DNA of 64,000 nt from an uncultured Holophagaceae bacterium (lineage in GTDB: Bacteria; Acidobacteriota; Holophagae; Holophagales; Holophagaceae), in assembly GCA_903927605.1 (NCBI GenBank), contig CAIYNT010000286.1, forward strand, positions 3,003-67,002, read 5' to 3'. Below are positions 27,526 to 39,639 of this stretch, piece by piece. Under the pieces are notes generated by a model. It was not told the DNA's origin, made no database searches, and saw only the letters and a program-made list of their open reading frames with translations. The first letter of the stretch is position 1. Every line of letters starts with the position of its first letter. The position numbers and the translations under genes are program-made.

Positions 27526-28830
27526 CTACTTCCCGAGACAGAAGCCACTGAAGAGGGCGTCCAGGGCGCTATCGGCCCGATCTTCGCCCGTGAGCCTGGC
27601 AAGCAGGCCCCAGGCCCCCTGGAGCATGGATGCGGGTAGTTCCGGAGGACAATCCGCGCTGAGATCGATCAGGAGGTCCATTTGTTTCACCAACTCCCCG
27701 AGCAGTTCGACCTGTCGATCCGTCGCCAGGGCGCCCAAACAGGCGTCCGGAGCCAAGCCACCAAGCAGGCGCTCCTGAAGTGCCGCCTCCAGGGCATCCA
27801 GGTCTCCAAGGTTTGCAGCCACGGCCACGCCCGGGGCCGAGGTCTTGTCTGAAAAGGTTCTCACCTCCAGCACCTTGCCCAGGAATGGAGCAAGGGTGGC
27901 CTGGATCAATCCGGAGGCCTGCTCCCCAGCTGGAACCAGATGCAGGACAAGATCAGCGGCCTCGAGAAGTGGTCCCACGCGAGCCATGCCTAGACGCTCC
28001 ACTGGATCCTCAGTGTCCCTGAGACCCGCAGTATCAAAGAGCCTCAAGGGCAGGCCCCGCCACTCGCACCGCACCTCAAGGACGTCCCGGGTGGTGCCGG
28101 GAATTTCTGTCACGATGGCCCGGTCCTCGCCGGCCAGGGCGTTGAACAGGGTGCTCTTTCCAGCATTGGGACGCCCCACCACGGCCAACCGAAGGCCATC
28201 CCGCAGGTGCCAACCTGCCTGGGCGCGCACGTGTTCCACGTGGAACCGGGTGCGAAGTGGATCAAGGCAAACAGCCAAGTCTTTTAAATTCAACGATATT
28301 TTTTCGTCTTCCCCGTAATCTACAACCGCTTCCGCCTGAGCCACCCAGGGGGTGAGCACCTGACGGGCTTCAGTGATCCATCCGGGTTGGGCGCCGGCCC
28401 GGGCCTGGGCCATTCGAACCTGGGTGTCGGTTTCGGCCGCGACCAGATCCCGAAGGGCCTCCACCTCCAGCAGCCCCTGCTTGCCATTCAAGAGGGCCCG
28501 GCGGGTGAACTCACCCGGTTCGGCTAGACGCACACCCAGGGTGCCCAGGTGGCGCAACAACCGCCGCACAAGGAGAGGGTTGCCGTGGGTCTGAAGTTCG
28601 ACCAAGTCTTCTCCGGTATAGCTGCCTGGCCCTGGGAAATACAGCACCAGGGCGCGCTCACAGAACCCATCCCACCGCAATGTTCGAAGCGAGGCCTTCC
28701 GGGGTTCGGGCAACCTCAGAAGGGGGGCCAGAACGGGGCCGAGATCGTTTCCAGAAACTCGCACCAAAGCCACAGCTGCGGGCAGCAGGGGTGTCGCGGG
28801 GGCGCAGATGGGATCGGGGGCTGGAAGCAC
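27526..28830 (-). CDS. mnmE: tRNA uridine-5-carboxymethylaminomethyl modification GTPase
   Basis: With MnmG makes the wobble-uridine xm5U34 modification. The 434 residues contain an N-terminal folate-binding domain (about 1-115), a helical domain, and an inserted G domain with GRPNAGKSTLFN, the TTRD switch and DTAGLRDT. The C-terminal FCLGK carries the functional Cys (usually FCIGK). A parS-like palindrome lies inside the gene at the codons for FHVEH. The common partner gene mnmG is not adjacent. Part of the rpmH-led minus-strand run. Confidence 0.96.
   Translation of the reverse strand: MLPAPDPICAPATPLLPAAVALVRVSGNDLGPVLAPLLRLPEPRKASLRTLRWDGFCERALVLYFPGPGSYTGEDLVELQTHGNPLLVRRLLRHLGTLGVRLAEPGEFTRRALLNGKQGLLEVEALRDLVAAETDTQVRMAQARAGAQPGWITEARQVLTPWVAQAEAVVDYGEDEKISLNLKDLAVCLDPLRTRFHVEHVRAQAGWHLRDGLRLAVVGRPNAGKSTLFNALAGEDRAIVTEIPGTTRDVLEVRCEWRGLPLRLFDTAGLRDTEDPVERLGMARVGPLLEAADLVLHLVPAGEQASGLIQATLAPFLGKVLEVRTFSDKTSAPGVAVAANLGDLDALEAALQERLLGGLAPDACLGALATDRQVELLGELVKQMDLLIDLSADCPPELPASMLQGAWGLLARLTGEDRADSALDALFSGFCLGK
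28232..28247. other. parS-like centromere site 2, inside mnmE
   Basis: TGTTCCACGTGGAACC matches 15 of 16 positions of the palindromic form, with a perfect 14-base core GTTCCACGTGGAAC (28233-28246). It is the best parS candidate in the window, about 4.8 kb from oriC. Confidence 0.8.
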
Positions 28831-28839
28831 CCTGCCAGT

Positions 28840-29304
28840 CTACTTCCGGAAGACCCTTACGGGCTTGAAGGTGCCCGTGCCTTCGCTTTCGGTGCCAAGG
28901 CCCGCTTCGCGGCTGACCACCAGGTGAACCCAGCGGCGCTCGCGGGGGCTCAGCGCCCCCAGTGTGTGACTGCCCAGTTCCCGGGCTTTTTCGGCGGCAA
29001 AGCGCCCCATCGCCATAACCTCCTGCATGCGGAACAGGCGGGCGCCCTTCACGTCCAGATAGGCCAACCTCTGGTCCTCCCGCTCACCCTGGGCTTCGTG
29101 GACCAGGAACTGCAGGGCGTCCAGGGCTGCTCCCCGGTTGGCTCCCAGGGAGGCGGCATCGGGACCCGTGATGGCCACCCGGTTGGGGAAGGCCTCTTCG
29201 TCTCCAGAGGGCGCAAAGCGGGCCTCCAGGGCCAGACCCAAGTGGGCTCCCCAACGGCCGATGAACTCGGGGACAGACTCCAGGCTGGCGCCGCTTTTCC
29301 GCAT
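28840..29304 (-). CDS. Jag/KhpB-like KH-R3H RNA-binding protein
   Basis: 154 residues. The central KH-like part contains GPDAASLGANRGAALDALQFLVHEA, and the C-terminal R3H domain contains RMQEVMAMGRFAAEKARELG and ends with the typical SREAGLGTESEGTGTFKPVRVFRK. The N-terminal Jag_N domain of Gram-positive proteins is absent, which makes it shorter than the 200-plus residue family members. The order rnpA-yidC-jag-mnmE is the classic one and supports the call. Likely RNA-binding; exact targets unknown. Confidence 0.9.
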   Translation of the reverse strand: MRKSGASLESVPEFIGRWGAHLGLALEARFAPSGDEEAFPNRVAITGPDAASLGANRGAALDALQFLVHEAQGEREDQRLAYLDVKGARLFRMQEVMAMGRFAAEKARELGSHTLGALSPRERRWVHLVVSREAGLGTESEGTGTFKPVRVFRK

Positions 29305-29313
29305 GGCGGACTC

Positions 29314-30870
29314 CTACACGGTGATGGGCTGGGGCTGGTAGGTCCGCATGATCCACCAGGTCTGGGCAAGGCCGATGAGGTTGAACACGAAATAGTAGAT
29401 CACGAGACCTGCCGAGCTCTGGGCAAAGAAGAAGGTCATCATCGCGGGCATCATCACCAACATCATCTTGCGCTGGGCAGGATCACCGACAGCGGGCGTC
29501 ATGGCCTGCTGGGCGAACATGGAGGCGCCCATGAGCACCGGGTAGATGTAATAGGGATCCCTGGCGGACAAGTCTGTGATCCAGCCAAAGAAGGGCGCGT
29601 GGCGCAACTCGAAGACGTTGTTGAGCATGGACCAGAGAGCCAGGAAGATGGGCATCTGGAGGAGCATAGGGAGACAACCACCCATGGGGTTGTGACCGTT
29701 CTTCTTGTAGAGGGCCATGAGTTCCTTTTGCATCTCGGCCTTCTTGGTCATGTCACTACCGAATTTCTCGTACTTCGCTTGGAGGGCCTTCTGGTGGGGC
29801 TCGAAGTCCTTCATGCGGAGCATGGAAATGGTCTGCTTGGCCGACAAATGCCACATGAACACAACGCGGATGATGAAGGTGAAGATCACGATGGACCAGC
29901 CCCAGTTACCCACCAGAGCGTGGACCTTCTTCAGGATCCAGAAGAGCAAGTGCGCCACGGCGCCAAAGAAGCCGTAGTCGATGACCTGAGTGAACGGCTT
30001 CTCGAAGGCCAGAAGGGGTTCGGCCTGTTTGGGGCCCAGGTACAGCGAGGCCTCGAGTCGACCGTTCTGGGGGAGCAACTCATAGCCCGAGGCATCCTGT
30101 CCCGCGGGCCGGGGGAGTTTCCACAACGCGGCGAAGTAATGATTGCGCTGGTTCTTTGCGTCCTTCTCCACACCTGCGTCCAACCCCAGCCGCTCTGCGG
30201 TGGGAGGGAGAACCTTGCGCTTGGCACCCAGGAAGCTAAAGAAGGGGTCGTGAAGCATCTCGGACCAAGCCACGGCCTCGATGCCCTTTTCGGTCAAAGT
30301 GAACACCCGGCCCAACTGCTTCACCGGCTCGTCCGTCGTTGGGTTCACGATGAGCTGCAGGGCGGCATTGCGTGATGATACGGCCTCGACTTTCAGGCTG
30401 TGGCCCTGGATCGGCACAAGATAGCTGAGACGATCGCCAGCAGTGTTCTCGAAGATGATCGACGTACCGCCCGCGCCGTGATCTTCTCGCACGGTTTCAA
30501 ATCCGGCACCCTTCAGGGCGCCGAGACCCGAAAAGGTCTCAGGGAAGAAAGGTGTGCCGTCCTGGCGCCAGATCACCTGCTTGAGAGCCCCCGTGGCTAC
30601 CTGCCACGTGAGACCCAGCTCATTCGAGGAAAAGGTGTGGACGGTAGCGGGATCGGCAGCCTTCTGTCCGCCAACGGTTTGAACCTCGGGAGGCGGGGCG
30701 ATGGGCGCCACTAACGGGGCCGGGGTATCCACGGGTTTGCTCGCAACTGGAACCGGCTGCTGAATCTCAACCTTTGGGGCGGGTTTGGCATATCGAGAGG
30801 ACAGCCAGAACTGGCCACCAAGCAGGACGATGCTGCCAACAACAAAGAAGAGGACATTGCGATTATTCAT
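29314..30870 (-). CDS. yidC: Membrane protein insertase YidC
   Basis: Inserts and folds inner-membrane proteins with or without SecYEG. The 518 residues have an N-terminal membrane helix (about 5-22), a large periplasmic beta domain typical of Gram-negative YidC (about 60-320), and the conserved five-helix core from about 335 (GNWGWSIVIFTFIIRVVFM), with KKNGHNPMGGCLPMLLQMPIFLALW. The C-terminal tail is short. Its start overlaps the rnpA stop by four bases. No yidD gene separates them, unlike in many genomes. Confidence 0.97.
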   Translation of the reverse strand: MNNRNVLFFVVGSIVLLGGQFWLSSRYAKPAPKVEIQQPVPVASKPVDTPAPLVAPIAPPPEVQTVGGQKAADPATVHTFSSNELGLTWQVATGALKQVIWRQDGTPFFPETFSGLGALKGAGFETVREDHGAGGTSIIFENTAGDRLSYLVPIQGHSLKVEAVSSRNAALQLIVNPTTDEPVKQLGRVFTLTEKGIEAVAWSEMLHDPFFSFLGAKRKVLPPTAERLGLDAGVEKDAKNQRNHYFAALWKLPRPAGQDASGYELLPQNGRLEASLYLGPKQAEPLLAFEKPFTQVIDYGFFGAVAHLLFWILKKVHALVGNWGWSIVIFTFIIRVVFMWHLSAKQTISMLRMKDFEPHQKALQAKYEKFGSDMTKKAEMQKELMALYKKNGHNPMGGCLPMLLQMPIFLALWSMLNNVFELRHAPFFGWITDLSARDPYYIYPVLMGASMFAQQAMTPAVGDPAQRKMMLVMMPAMMTFFFAQSSAGLVIYYFVFNLIGLAQTWWIMRTYQPQPITV

Positions 30871-31235
30871 GGCGTATCCGTGGCTGTAAGACGACGCAGG
30901 GCCAGTTGAAGCTGGCTTTCAATGTCCTGAAAACTGATCGTGTCAAGAGGTGGCGCTGTTCGACTGGGGCGCACCCATACCACCCAAGCGCGGTCTTGCA
31001 GAGCGTTCACCTGGGCAAGAAAGGCCATCCTCACACGACGGCGGAATCGGTTGCGCTGCACCGCGCCGCCGGTCCTTCGTGGCGAAGTAACCAACAGCAT
31101 TGGCCTGGTTGTATCCAGCCGACTCCAGGCTCGGATGTCCAGCCGCGAAGACAGCCCCAGCAGGGGACGGGGCAGGGGTGCAGGAACGGCGTGGTCTTGG
31201 TGCCGCACCGTGCGGAAGCGGCCTTTGTAAATCAC
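30867..31235 (-). CDS. rnpA: Ribonuclease P protein component
   Basis: Protein subunit that helps the RNase P RNA mature tRNA 5' ends. The 122 residues contain the family hallmark SPRRTGGAVQRNRFRRRVRMAF (around residues 50-70), the conserved basic RNR helix. The N-terminus (RFRTVRHQ) is short and divergent, and the gene is less conserved than its neighbours, as is usual for rnpA. Ten bases after rpmH and overlapping yidC. Confidence 0.9.
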   Translation of the reverse strand: MIYKGRFRTVRHQDHAVPAPLPRPLLGLSSRLDIRAWSRLDTTRPMLLVTSPRRTGGAVQRNRFRRRVRMAFLAQVNALQDRAWVVWVRPSRTAPPLDTISFQDIESQLQLALRRLTATDTP

Positions 31236-31244
31236 GGAAGTGGG

Positions 31245-31379
31245 CTAGAGCGCCAGGACGTGGCGACCCTTCGCGCGGCGGCGCTTGAGCACCAAGCGGC
31301 CATTCTTCGTCTTCATGCGGCTCAGGAAGCCGTGGGTCTTGGCGCGGCGACGGTTGTTGGGCTGGAAGGTGCGCTTCAT
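31245..31379 (-). CDS. rpmH: 50S ribosomal protein L34
   Basis: 44 residues, almost entirely the canonical L34: [19 protein letters not shown], then [23 protein letters not shown] 31379. First gene of the minus-strand run rpmH-rnpA-yidC-jag-mnmE, divergent from dnaA, which is the ancestral arrangement next to bacterial origins. Confidence 0.97.
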   Translation of the reverse strand: MKRTFQPNNRRRAKTHGFLSRMKTKNGRLVLKRRRAKGRHVLAL

Positions 31380-31546
31380 GGTTCCACCTAGGGGTGCTCC
31401 TCCCAGGGAGGAGGGCGAACCTTTGAGGGTATCAGTGAGTTCCCACGGGCTCAAGGGTATTTCCACTCTCCCATCTCCACGGTGGGATGCTAGATTTGGG
31501 TTCCCCCCGCGAGCCAGCGTGGACGGAGCGTGTGCTGCGCCCTCCG

Positions 31547-31574
31547 TTGACGACGCGTGCGCGCTCCGTAATAC
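31547..31574 (+). promoter_or_regulatory. Possible dnaA promoter
   Basis: TTGACG (31547-31552) followed after 16 bases by TAATAC (31569-31574), 16 bases before the dnaA ATG. The -35 is good and the -10 is weak. It sits in the rpmH-dnaA divergent gap (31380-31590), in which no DnaA box was seen. Confidence 0.35.
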
Positions 31575-31590
31575 CCCTGCTGGTGAACCC

Positions 31591-32967
31591 ATGCGCTCCG
31601 CCGATCCCACAGCCCTCTGGGACACCATCCGCCTTGGATTATCCAAGCAGTTGCCCGAGGCCAGCTTCAAGGAGTGGATTGCGCCCTGTGAACCCCTAAG
31701 GGTAAAGGACGGTGCGCTGTGGATCCAGGTGCCCAGCGCCGCAGCCAAGCTGTGGATCGAGCAGCAACTACCCGAGGAATTCAACGATGCGCTAGCTCAA
31801 GGCGGGCTGGCCGACCTGCGGCTAGAATTCCATATCAACGGCACCCCCACGACAGAATTGAAACCCAGTCCGAAAAAAGTGACCCACACTGCACCAGGGG
31901 CGGAGCCGACGGCCATCTCCTTCCCTTACCTGTTCAACCGCTATACCCTCGATCGCTTTGTCGTCGGCCCAGGTAGTCAACTGGCTTTCGCTGCCGCAAG
32001 AGCCGTGGTGGACAGCTATGGCAAGGCTGCGACGCCCCTCAGCATGAATCCACTGTTCATCTATGGCGGTGCGGGACTCGGAAAGACCCACCTCATGGTT
32101 GGCATCGGGAAGGGCCTGTTGGAGCGGGATCCCAGACTGCGGGTGGTCTACCTCAAGGTCGACAACTTCTTCAACGAGTTGACCGTGGCCATCCGGGCGA
32201 AGAACACCGAGCCCATGCGCAAAAAGTACCAGCAGAACGACGTGCTGCTGCTAGATGACGTGCAGACACTGGGAAAGATGGAGCGCACTCAAGAGGAAAT
32301 CTTCCACATTCTGGAGCACCTCCTTCAACACGGGAGGCAGATTGTCATCACTTCCGACAAGCCCCCTCAAAGGCTGGAGGGTTGCCATGAGCGGCTCATC
32401 ACCCGATTCAAATGGGGTCTCACCGCGGACATCCAGCCACCGGACTTCGAGACACGTATCGCCATCCTGAAAAAGAAACTCGAGGATGTGGATTTTCAAC
32501 ATGTTCCACCTATCCCGGAGGATGTCCTAACCTTCATCGCCCACAAGGCGAAGGGCAGCGTGCGAGACCTTGAGGGCTTCCTCACGCGGGTGATCTTCCA
32601 GGCCAGCCTGATTGGGGTTCCACCCTCCTTAGAGGTGGCCCACGCGGCCTTCCAGGGTCAGAGCGGAGAGGAGCCCACTGCGCCCATTCATCCAGACCGC
32701 ATCTACCGAATGACGGCGGAAACGTTCAATGTGTCCTTCGTTGACCTCATGAAGAAACGCTCCCGCCAACAGGCCATCCTTGTTCCCCGCCAAGTCGCCA
32801 TGTATCTCGCCCGCGAGATTGCCTCGTCCCCATTTACCGATATCGGACGGTCCTTCAACATGCACCACTCGACAGTCATGAATGCCGTTGATTCCGTAAG
32901 AGATCGCATGAAGCGGGATCCTGAATTCCACAGGTTAGTCCAAGCCTTGCTCAATAGTATTCATTGA
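31591..32967 (+). CDS. dnaA: Chromosomal replication initiator protein DnaA
   Basis: Binds DnaA boxes and opens oriC. ATG 31591 gives 458 residues; the frame is open upstream only as the antisense of rpmH. Domain I (about 1-80) has [22 protein letters not shown]. Domain III has the AAA+ Walker [10 protein letters not shown] and Walker B LLLDDVQ. Domain IV has [23 protein letters not shown]. The recognition helix reads [10 protein letters not shown] where most DnaA proteins have DHTTVLHA, a clear deviation at base-contacting positions. Followed by the putative oriC and dnaN. Confidence 0.97.
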   Translation: MRSADPTALWDTIRLGLSKQLPEASFKEWIAPCEPLRVKDGALWIQVPSAAAKLWIEQQLPEEFNDALAQGGLADLRLEFHINGTPTTELKPSPKKVTHTAPGAEPTAISFPYLFNRYTLDRFVVGPGSQLAFAAARAVVDSYGKAATPLSMNPLFIYGGAGLGKTHLMVGIGKGLLERDPRLRVVYLKVDNFFNELTVAIRAKNTEPMRKKYQQNDVLLLDDVQTLGKMERTQEEIFHILEHLLQHGRQIVITSDKPPQRLEGCHERLITRFKWGLTADIQPPDFETRIAILKKKLEDVDFQHVPPIPEDVLTFIAHKAKGSVRDLEGFLTRVIFQASLIGVPPSLEVAHAAFQGQSGEEPTAPIHPDRIYRMTAETFNVSFVDLMKKRSRQQAILVPRQVAMYLAREIASSPFTDIGRSFNMHHSTVMNAVDSVRDRMKRDPEFHRLVQALLNSIH

Positions 32968-33181
32968 TTTGATTGTTATTATCATGTTATCCACAGGCTT
33001 GGGGGCAAATGGATCCACAGGCCTACTCGGGGTGGGTGTACAAAAGGATTCTTTCTATTCCTTCCACAGGGTTCCAGGGCTTGTCCACAGCCTGTCATGA
33101 GCAGTGAAACTCAGGTAGGATAGAGCTTTGACACGATTTTCCACAGGTTGCCCAGGTCCTCAGCATCATCAAGGGTGATTC
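32968..33181. other. Putative chromosomal origin (oriC)
   Basis: The dnaA-dnaN gap is rich in DnaA-box-like nonamers, all facing the same way: TTATCCACA (32987-32995, perfect), GGATCCACA (33011-33019), CCTTCCACA (33060-33068), TTGTCCACA (33081-33089) and TTTTCCACA (33137-33145). Each shares TCCACAG. Directly left of the perfect box is an AT-rich stretch (32960-32986). On the complementary strand it reads as five consecutive triplets with A in the middle position next to the box, which would fit a DnaA-trio unwinding element. Position between dnaA and dnaN is the standard place. Confidence 0.85.
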
Positions 33182-34315
33182 ATGAATCTTCAATTACAGG
33201 TTTCCAAGGATCGTCTGGACCGGACGCTGGGTCTCTTGAAGCACGCTCTTGACCGCCGAGTGACCCTTCCAATCCTTCAGCACATCCTGGTGGATGTCCG
33301 GCCCAAAGAAGTCATTCTGAAAGCCACCGACATGGAGTTGGCTTTTGAGGCCACGGTCCCAGGCGAGGGCCAGGGTCAATGGACCATGGCAGTACCTGGG
33401 AAGAAATTCATTGAGACCGTGCGTGTTTTTCCCGAGGGAATTCTGAGCCTGGAATGTCCGGATGCCGGAAGCCGTCTTTGGTTGCGGGCCAAGGGGATGA
33501 ATTCCGAACACAACATCCAACCTGGTGAAGGATTCCCAGAACTTCCGACCCCCGGGAAGGACTTGCCGGTCGTGAAGATCCCGGTGCTTCGTTTCAAACG
33601 GGCCATCCAGTTGGGTTCTATCGCAGTGAGCAAAGACGCCACCAAACCCACGCTTTCTGCGGTGCTTGTGCATCTATCCAAACACCACGTCCGTGTGGTT
33701 TCCACCGACGGCTTTCGGTTAGCCGTGGCTGAGGTGCCCTGTGACACAAAACTGAAGGATGAGGTCCGCCTGATTGTGCCCAAACGAGCCTTGGATCTCA
33801 TTCCGACGCTTCTGGGCGATGAGGGGGAAGTAGAACTCTGCTGGGATGGCACCACGCTTTACCTTGACCAGCCCGGGTTGAAATTCAGCACGCGTCTCGT
33901 GACGGGCAATTATCCAGCCTACGAGAAAGTGCTTCCGGCCGAATTACCGAAGCGGGTGATCATGGACCGAGAGGTCTTCCTGCGCACCCTCCGTTTCGTG
34001 GGACTAAAAAAAGACGACTACAACAAGAACGTGCGCCTGTTCTTCGAGTTTCCCAACCTGCGCACGGTCTTCCAGCATCCTGACGAAGGTGTCAACCAAG
34101 CCACGCTGCCCTTTACAGGGGAGGAGCACCCCTTCGAGTTGGCCTTCAACATCGACTACCTCACCGAACTGCTGGAGCGGTTACCAGGCGAAGAGGTGGT
34201 CTATCAGTTTAAAGACGAGGTTGGTCAGGGCGTTTTCATGTCCCCCAGCCTGGAGGACTTCAACTTCCGCTATGTCCTCATGCCCGTCCGCTTCGCAAAC
34301 ACCGCCACTGCCTGA
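33182..34315 (+). CDS. dnaN: DNA polymerase III sliding clamp (beta subunit)
   Basis: Ring-shaped processivity factor. ATG 33182; 377 residues, the usual three-domain length. N-terminal MNLQLQVSKDRLDRTLGLLKHALDRR, central STDGFRLAVAE, and C-terminal FKDEVGQGVFMSP followed by YVLMPVRF, the conserved end of the clamp that forms the protein-binding pocket. Follows oriC directly. recF, which usually comes next, is absent. Confidence 0.98.
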   Translation: MNLQLQVSKDRLDRTLGLLKHALDRRVTLPILQHILVDVRPKEVILKATDMELAFEATVPGEGQGQWTMAVPGKKFIETVRVFPEGILSLECPDAGSRLWLRAKGMNSEHNIQPGEGFPELPTPGKDLPVVKIPVLRFKRAIQLGSIAVSKDATKPTLSAVLVHLSKHHVRVVSTDGFRLAVAEVPCDTKLKDEVRLIVPKRALDLIPTLLGDEGEVELCWDGTTLYLDQPGLKFSTRLVTGNYPAYEKVLPAELPKRVIMDREVFLRTLRFVGLKKDDYNKNVRLFFEFPNLRTVFQHPDEGVNQATLPFTGEEHPFELAFNIDYLTELLERLPGEEVVYQFKDEVGQGVFMSPSLEDFNFRYVLMPVRFANTATA

Positions 34316-34357
34316 CCCGCACCAGAACACCGCATTTCACCCAAACCAACCCAGTGA

Positions 34358-36916
<2,559 letters not shown>

Positions 36917-36944
36917 GTCCTGGTTTCACAATCCTGTCGAGCAG

Positions 36945-36960
36945 CGTTCCACGTAGAACA
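36945..36960. other. parS-like centromere site 3, before gyrA
   Basis: CGTTCCACGTAGAACA matches 14 of 16 positions of the palindromic parS form, with one central mismatch. It lies in the gyrB-gyrA gap just before the gyrA ATG. Confidence 0.5.
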
Positions 36961-36971
36961 CCGGAAGACAC

Positions 36972-39578
36972 ATGAATCCGAATCGCATCGAACCCCTGGA
37001 AATCGAAAAGGAAATGCGGAAGTCCTACCTGGACTACGCCATGAGCGTCATTGTGGGTCGGGCCCTGCCTGATATCCGTGATGGCCTCAAACCTGTGCAT
37101 CGACGGGTGCTGTTCGCCATGAAGGAGGCGGGCAACGAGTGGAACCGGGCCTACAAGAAGTCCGCCCGTACGGTCGGCGACGTGATGGGCAAGTACCACC
37201 CCCATGGCGACTCGGCCATCTACGACACCCTTGTCCGCATGGCCCAGCCCTTTTCCATGCGCCATGTGCTGGTCGATGGCCAGGGCAACTTCGGCTCCAT
37301 CGACGGTGATTCAGCGGCGGCTATGCGTTACACGGAGGCGCGCCTGTCGCGTCTGGCCAACGAGCTAATGGGCGACATCGACCAGGACACGGTGGATTTC
37401 GGGCCCAACTACGACGGCAGCATGGAGGAACCCCTCGTCCTGCCTTCCCGTTTCCCGAACCTTCTGGTGAATGGATCCCAGGGCATCGCCGTGGGCATGG
37501 CCACCAGCATCCCACCCCACAACCTGCGGGAGTGCTGCCGCGCCCTCGTGGACCTCATCGACCAGCCAGGCCTGGCCCTGGATGGGTTGATGGCCCACAT
37601 CAAGGGCCCGGACTTCCCGGGCGGGGGCCTCATGCTCGGCACCGAGGGCGTCTTGGATGCCTACCGCACGGGTCGCGGCCGCTGTGTGGTGCGGGCCAAG
37701 TCCCACGTGGAGCAGATCAAGCGGGCGGGCGACCGGGAGCAGCTCGTCTTCACAGAGCTGCCCTACCAGGTGAACAAAGCCACACTCATCGAGAAGATCG
37801 CGGAGCTGGTCCGCGAAAAGAAGATCGACGGCATCAGCGACCTGCGGGATGAAAGCGATCGGGAGGGCATCCGCCTAGTGGTGGAGCTGAAGAAGAACGA
37901 GCCCAGCGATATCGTGCTCAACCAGCTCTACCAGCAGACCCAGCTTCAGAACAGCTTCCCCATCACCATGCTCGCCATCGTGAATGGCCAGCCCCGCATC
38001 TGCACCCTCCGCGAGATCCTGCAGGAGTTCATCGGCTTCCGTCGCGAGGTGGTGACCCGCCGCACCCTGTTCCAGCTGCGGAAGGCCGAAGAGCGGCACC
38101 ACGTCCTGATGGGCCTCAAGATCGCCCTGGACCACCTGGATGCGGTCATCAAGCTCATTCGGGCCGCCAAGAGCCCCGAGGAGGCCAAGGCTGGCCTCAT
38201 GGCGGGGGCCTTCGCCACCGCCGCCGCCCTCAAGAAGGATCCCAGCCTCCGCCTCTCGGCGGTGCAGGCCCAGGCCATCTTGGATATGCGCCTGCAGCGC
38301 CTCACTGGTCTGGAGCGGGAGAAGATCCTCGACGAGCTGGCCGAGCTCGAGAAGACCATAGCCAAGCTCAAGGCCATTCTGGCTGACGAGAGCCTGCTCA
38401 TGAAGGTCATCAAGGAAGAGCTCCACCAGGTGGCTGACCAGTTCGGCAATGACCGCCGCACCGAGATCGTGGGCTATTCCGGCGACATCCGCATGGAAGA
38501 CGTGGTGCCGGATGATCCCATGGTCGTCACCATGTCCAAGGCCGGCTATATCAAGCGCACCGACCTCACCGCCTACCGCCGTCAGCGCCGCGGAGGCAGG
38601 GGCAAGGTGGGCATGAAGACCAAGGATGAAGATTTCGTCGAACAGCTCTTCATGACCAAGGCCCACGACACCCTCATGGCCTTTACGGATAAGGGCATTG
38701 TCTATGCCTTGAAGGTCTATGACCTGCCCGAGGCGGCTGCCTCCACCCGGGGCAAGCACATCCGGAACCTCATCTCCCTGAAGGACGGGGAAAACGTGGT
38801 CACCTTGATGGCCCTGCGGGATTTCCCCGAGGGTGAAACCCTGGTCTTCGCCACCAGCGATGGCACGGTGAAGAAATCCAGCCTGGCCGCCTACGCCAAC
38901 ATCCGCGCCAACGGCCTCATCGCCCTCAACATCGAGGATGGCAACACCCTGGTCTCCGTCCGCCGCTCCACCGGGAACCAGCAGATTGTTCTGGCCACCG
39001 CCCAGGGCAAGGCCATCCGCTTCCCAGAGGAGGACATCCGCGCTACGGGGCGTGCCACGACTGGGGTCCGGGGCATGAAGCTGGCCAAGGGCGACCACAT
39101 CGTGGATATGGAAGTGGCCGACGCCCTCCCGGACCTTCCCGAAGGTGTGATGCCGGACGAGAGTACCGAGGATCACGGCATGCTGCTTACCGTCTGCGAA
39201 AAGGGCTACGGCAAGCGCAGCCTGCTGCAGGACTACCGGCTCCAGGGCCGGGGTGGCACGGGCGTCATCAACATCCGCGCCGGTGTCCGCAACGGCCACG
39301 TGGTGGGCTTCAAGCTCGTCAAGCCCGGGGAAGGGTGCCTCCTCATCAGCCAAGAGGGCATGGTCATCCGCTTCCTCATTGATGAGGTCCGGAAAACCGG
39401 CCGCAACGCCCAGGGCGTCGGCCTCCTCAAACTCGCCAGCGCCGACGACCGGGTGGTGGGCCTCGCCAAGATCGACGCCAGCGCCATGGCCCTGGATGAA
39501 GAGGAGGACCTGGGCGAGGCTGAAGTGGCCCATCCTGGTCCCGACGAAAGTGGAGAACAGCCCAAGCTGGATCTGTAG
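36972..39578 (+). CDS. gyrA: DNA gyrase subunit A
   Basis: DNA-cleaving subunit of gyrase, 868 residues. The catalytic Tyr is residue 120 in AMRYTEARL. The quinolone-contact region reads [10 protein letters not shown], the susceptible-type residues. The C-terminal DNA-wrapping domain carries the GyrA box QRRGGRGK near residue 537, which distinguishes it from ParC. The tail is acidic (EEEDLGEAE) and ends KLDL. ATG 36972, 55 bases after gyrB. Confidence 0.98.
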   Translation: MNPNRIEPLEIEKEMRKSYLDYAMSVIVGRALPDIRDGLKPVHRRVLFAMKEAGNEWNRAYKKSARTVGDVMGKYHPHGDSAIYDTLVRMAQPFSMRHVLVDGQGNFGSIDGDSAAAMRYTEARLSRLANELMGDIDQDTVDFGPNYDGSMEEPLVLPSRFPNLLVNGSQGIAVGMATSIPPHNLRECCRALVDLIDQPGLALDGLMAHIKGPDFPGGGLMLGTEGVLDAYRTGRGRCVVRAKSHVEQIKRAGDREQLVFTELPYQVNKATLIEKIAELVREKKIDGISDLRDESDREGIRLVVELKKNEPSDIVLNQLYQQTQLQNSFPITMLAIVNGQPRICTLREILQEFIGFRREVVTRRTLFQLRKAEERHHVLMGLKIALDHLDAVIKLIRAAKSPEEAKAGLMAGAFATAAALKKDPSLRLSAVQAQAILDMRLQRLTGLEREKILDELAELEKTIAKLKAILADESLLMKVIKEELHQVADQFGNDRRTEIVGYSGDIRMEDVVPDDPMVVTMSKAGYIKRTDLTAYRRQRRGGRGKVGMKTKDEDFVEQLFMTKAHDTLMAFTDKGIVYALKVYDLPEAAASTRGKHIRNLISLKDGENVVTLMALRDFPEGETLVFATSDGTVKKSSLAAYANIRANGLIALNIEDGNTLVSVRRSTGNQQIVLATAQGKAIRFPEEDIRATGRATTGVRGMKLAKGDHIVDMEVADALPDLPEGVMPDESTEDHGMLLTVCEKGYGKRSLLQDYRLQGRGGTGVINIRAGVRNGHVVGFKLVKPGEGCLLISQEGMVIRFLIDEVRKTGRNAQGVGLLKLASADDRVVGLAKIDASAMALDEEEDLGEAEVAHPGPDESGEQPKLDL

Positions 39579-39604
39579 GGAAAGGCCCAACCATCAGGTC
39601 GAGC

Positions 39605-39638
39605 GCAAGACGGTGCGGGCATGCCCGCACCATCTTGC
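39605..39638. terminator. Bidirectional terminator between gyrA and the cyclotransferase gene
   Basis: GCAAGA and GGTGCGGG (39605-39619) pair with CCCGCACC and TCTTGC (39624-39638) around a CATG loop, with one mismatch. It lies 27 bases after the gyrA stop and directly beyond the stop of the minus-strand gene, and is followed on the plus side by TTTA. Confidence 0.75.
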
Positions 39639-39639
39639 T

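Noticed and set aside
28549..30375. 608-codon open frame on the plus strand
   Set aside because: It runs antisense to mnmE, jag and yidC, all of which have clear motifs; its translation is His/Gly-rich shadow sequence.
31285..31590. Upstream in-frame extension of dnaA
   Set aside because: It is antisense to rpmH and lacks any DnaA domain I sequence; ATG 31591 gives the usual N-terminus.
37875..39590. 571-codon open frame on the minus strand
   Set aside because: It is the exact antisense of gyrA, has low-complexity Leu/Gly/His-rich translation and no family signature.
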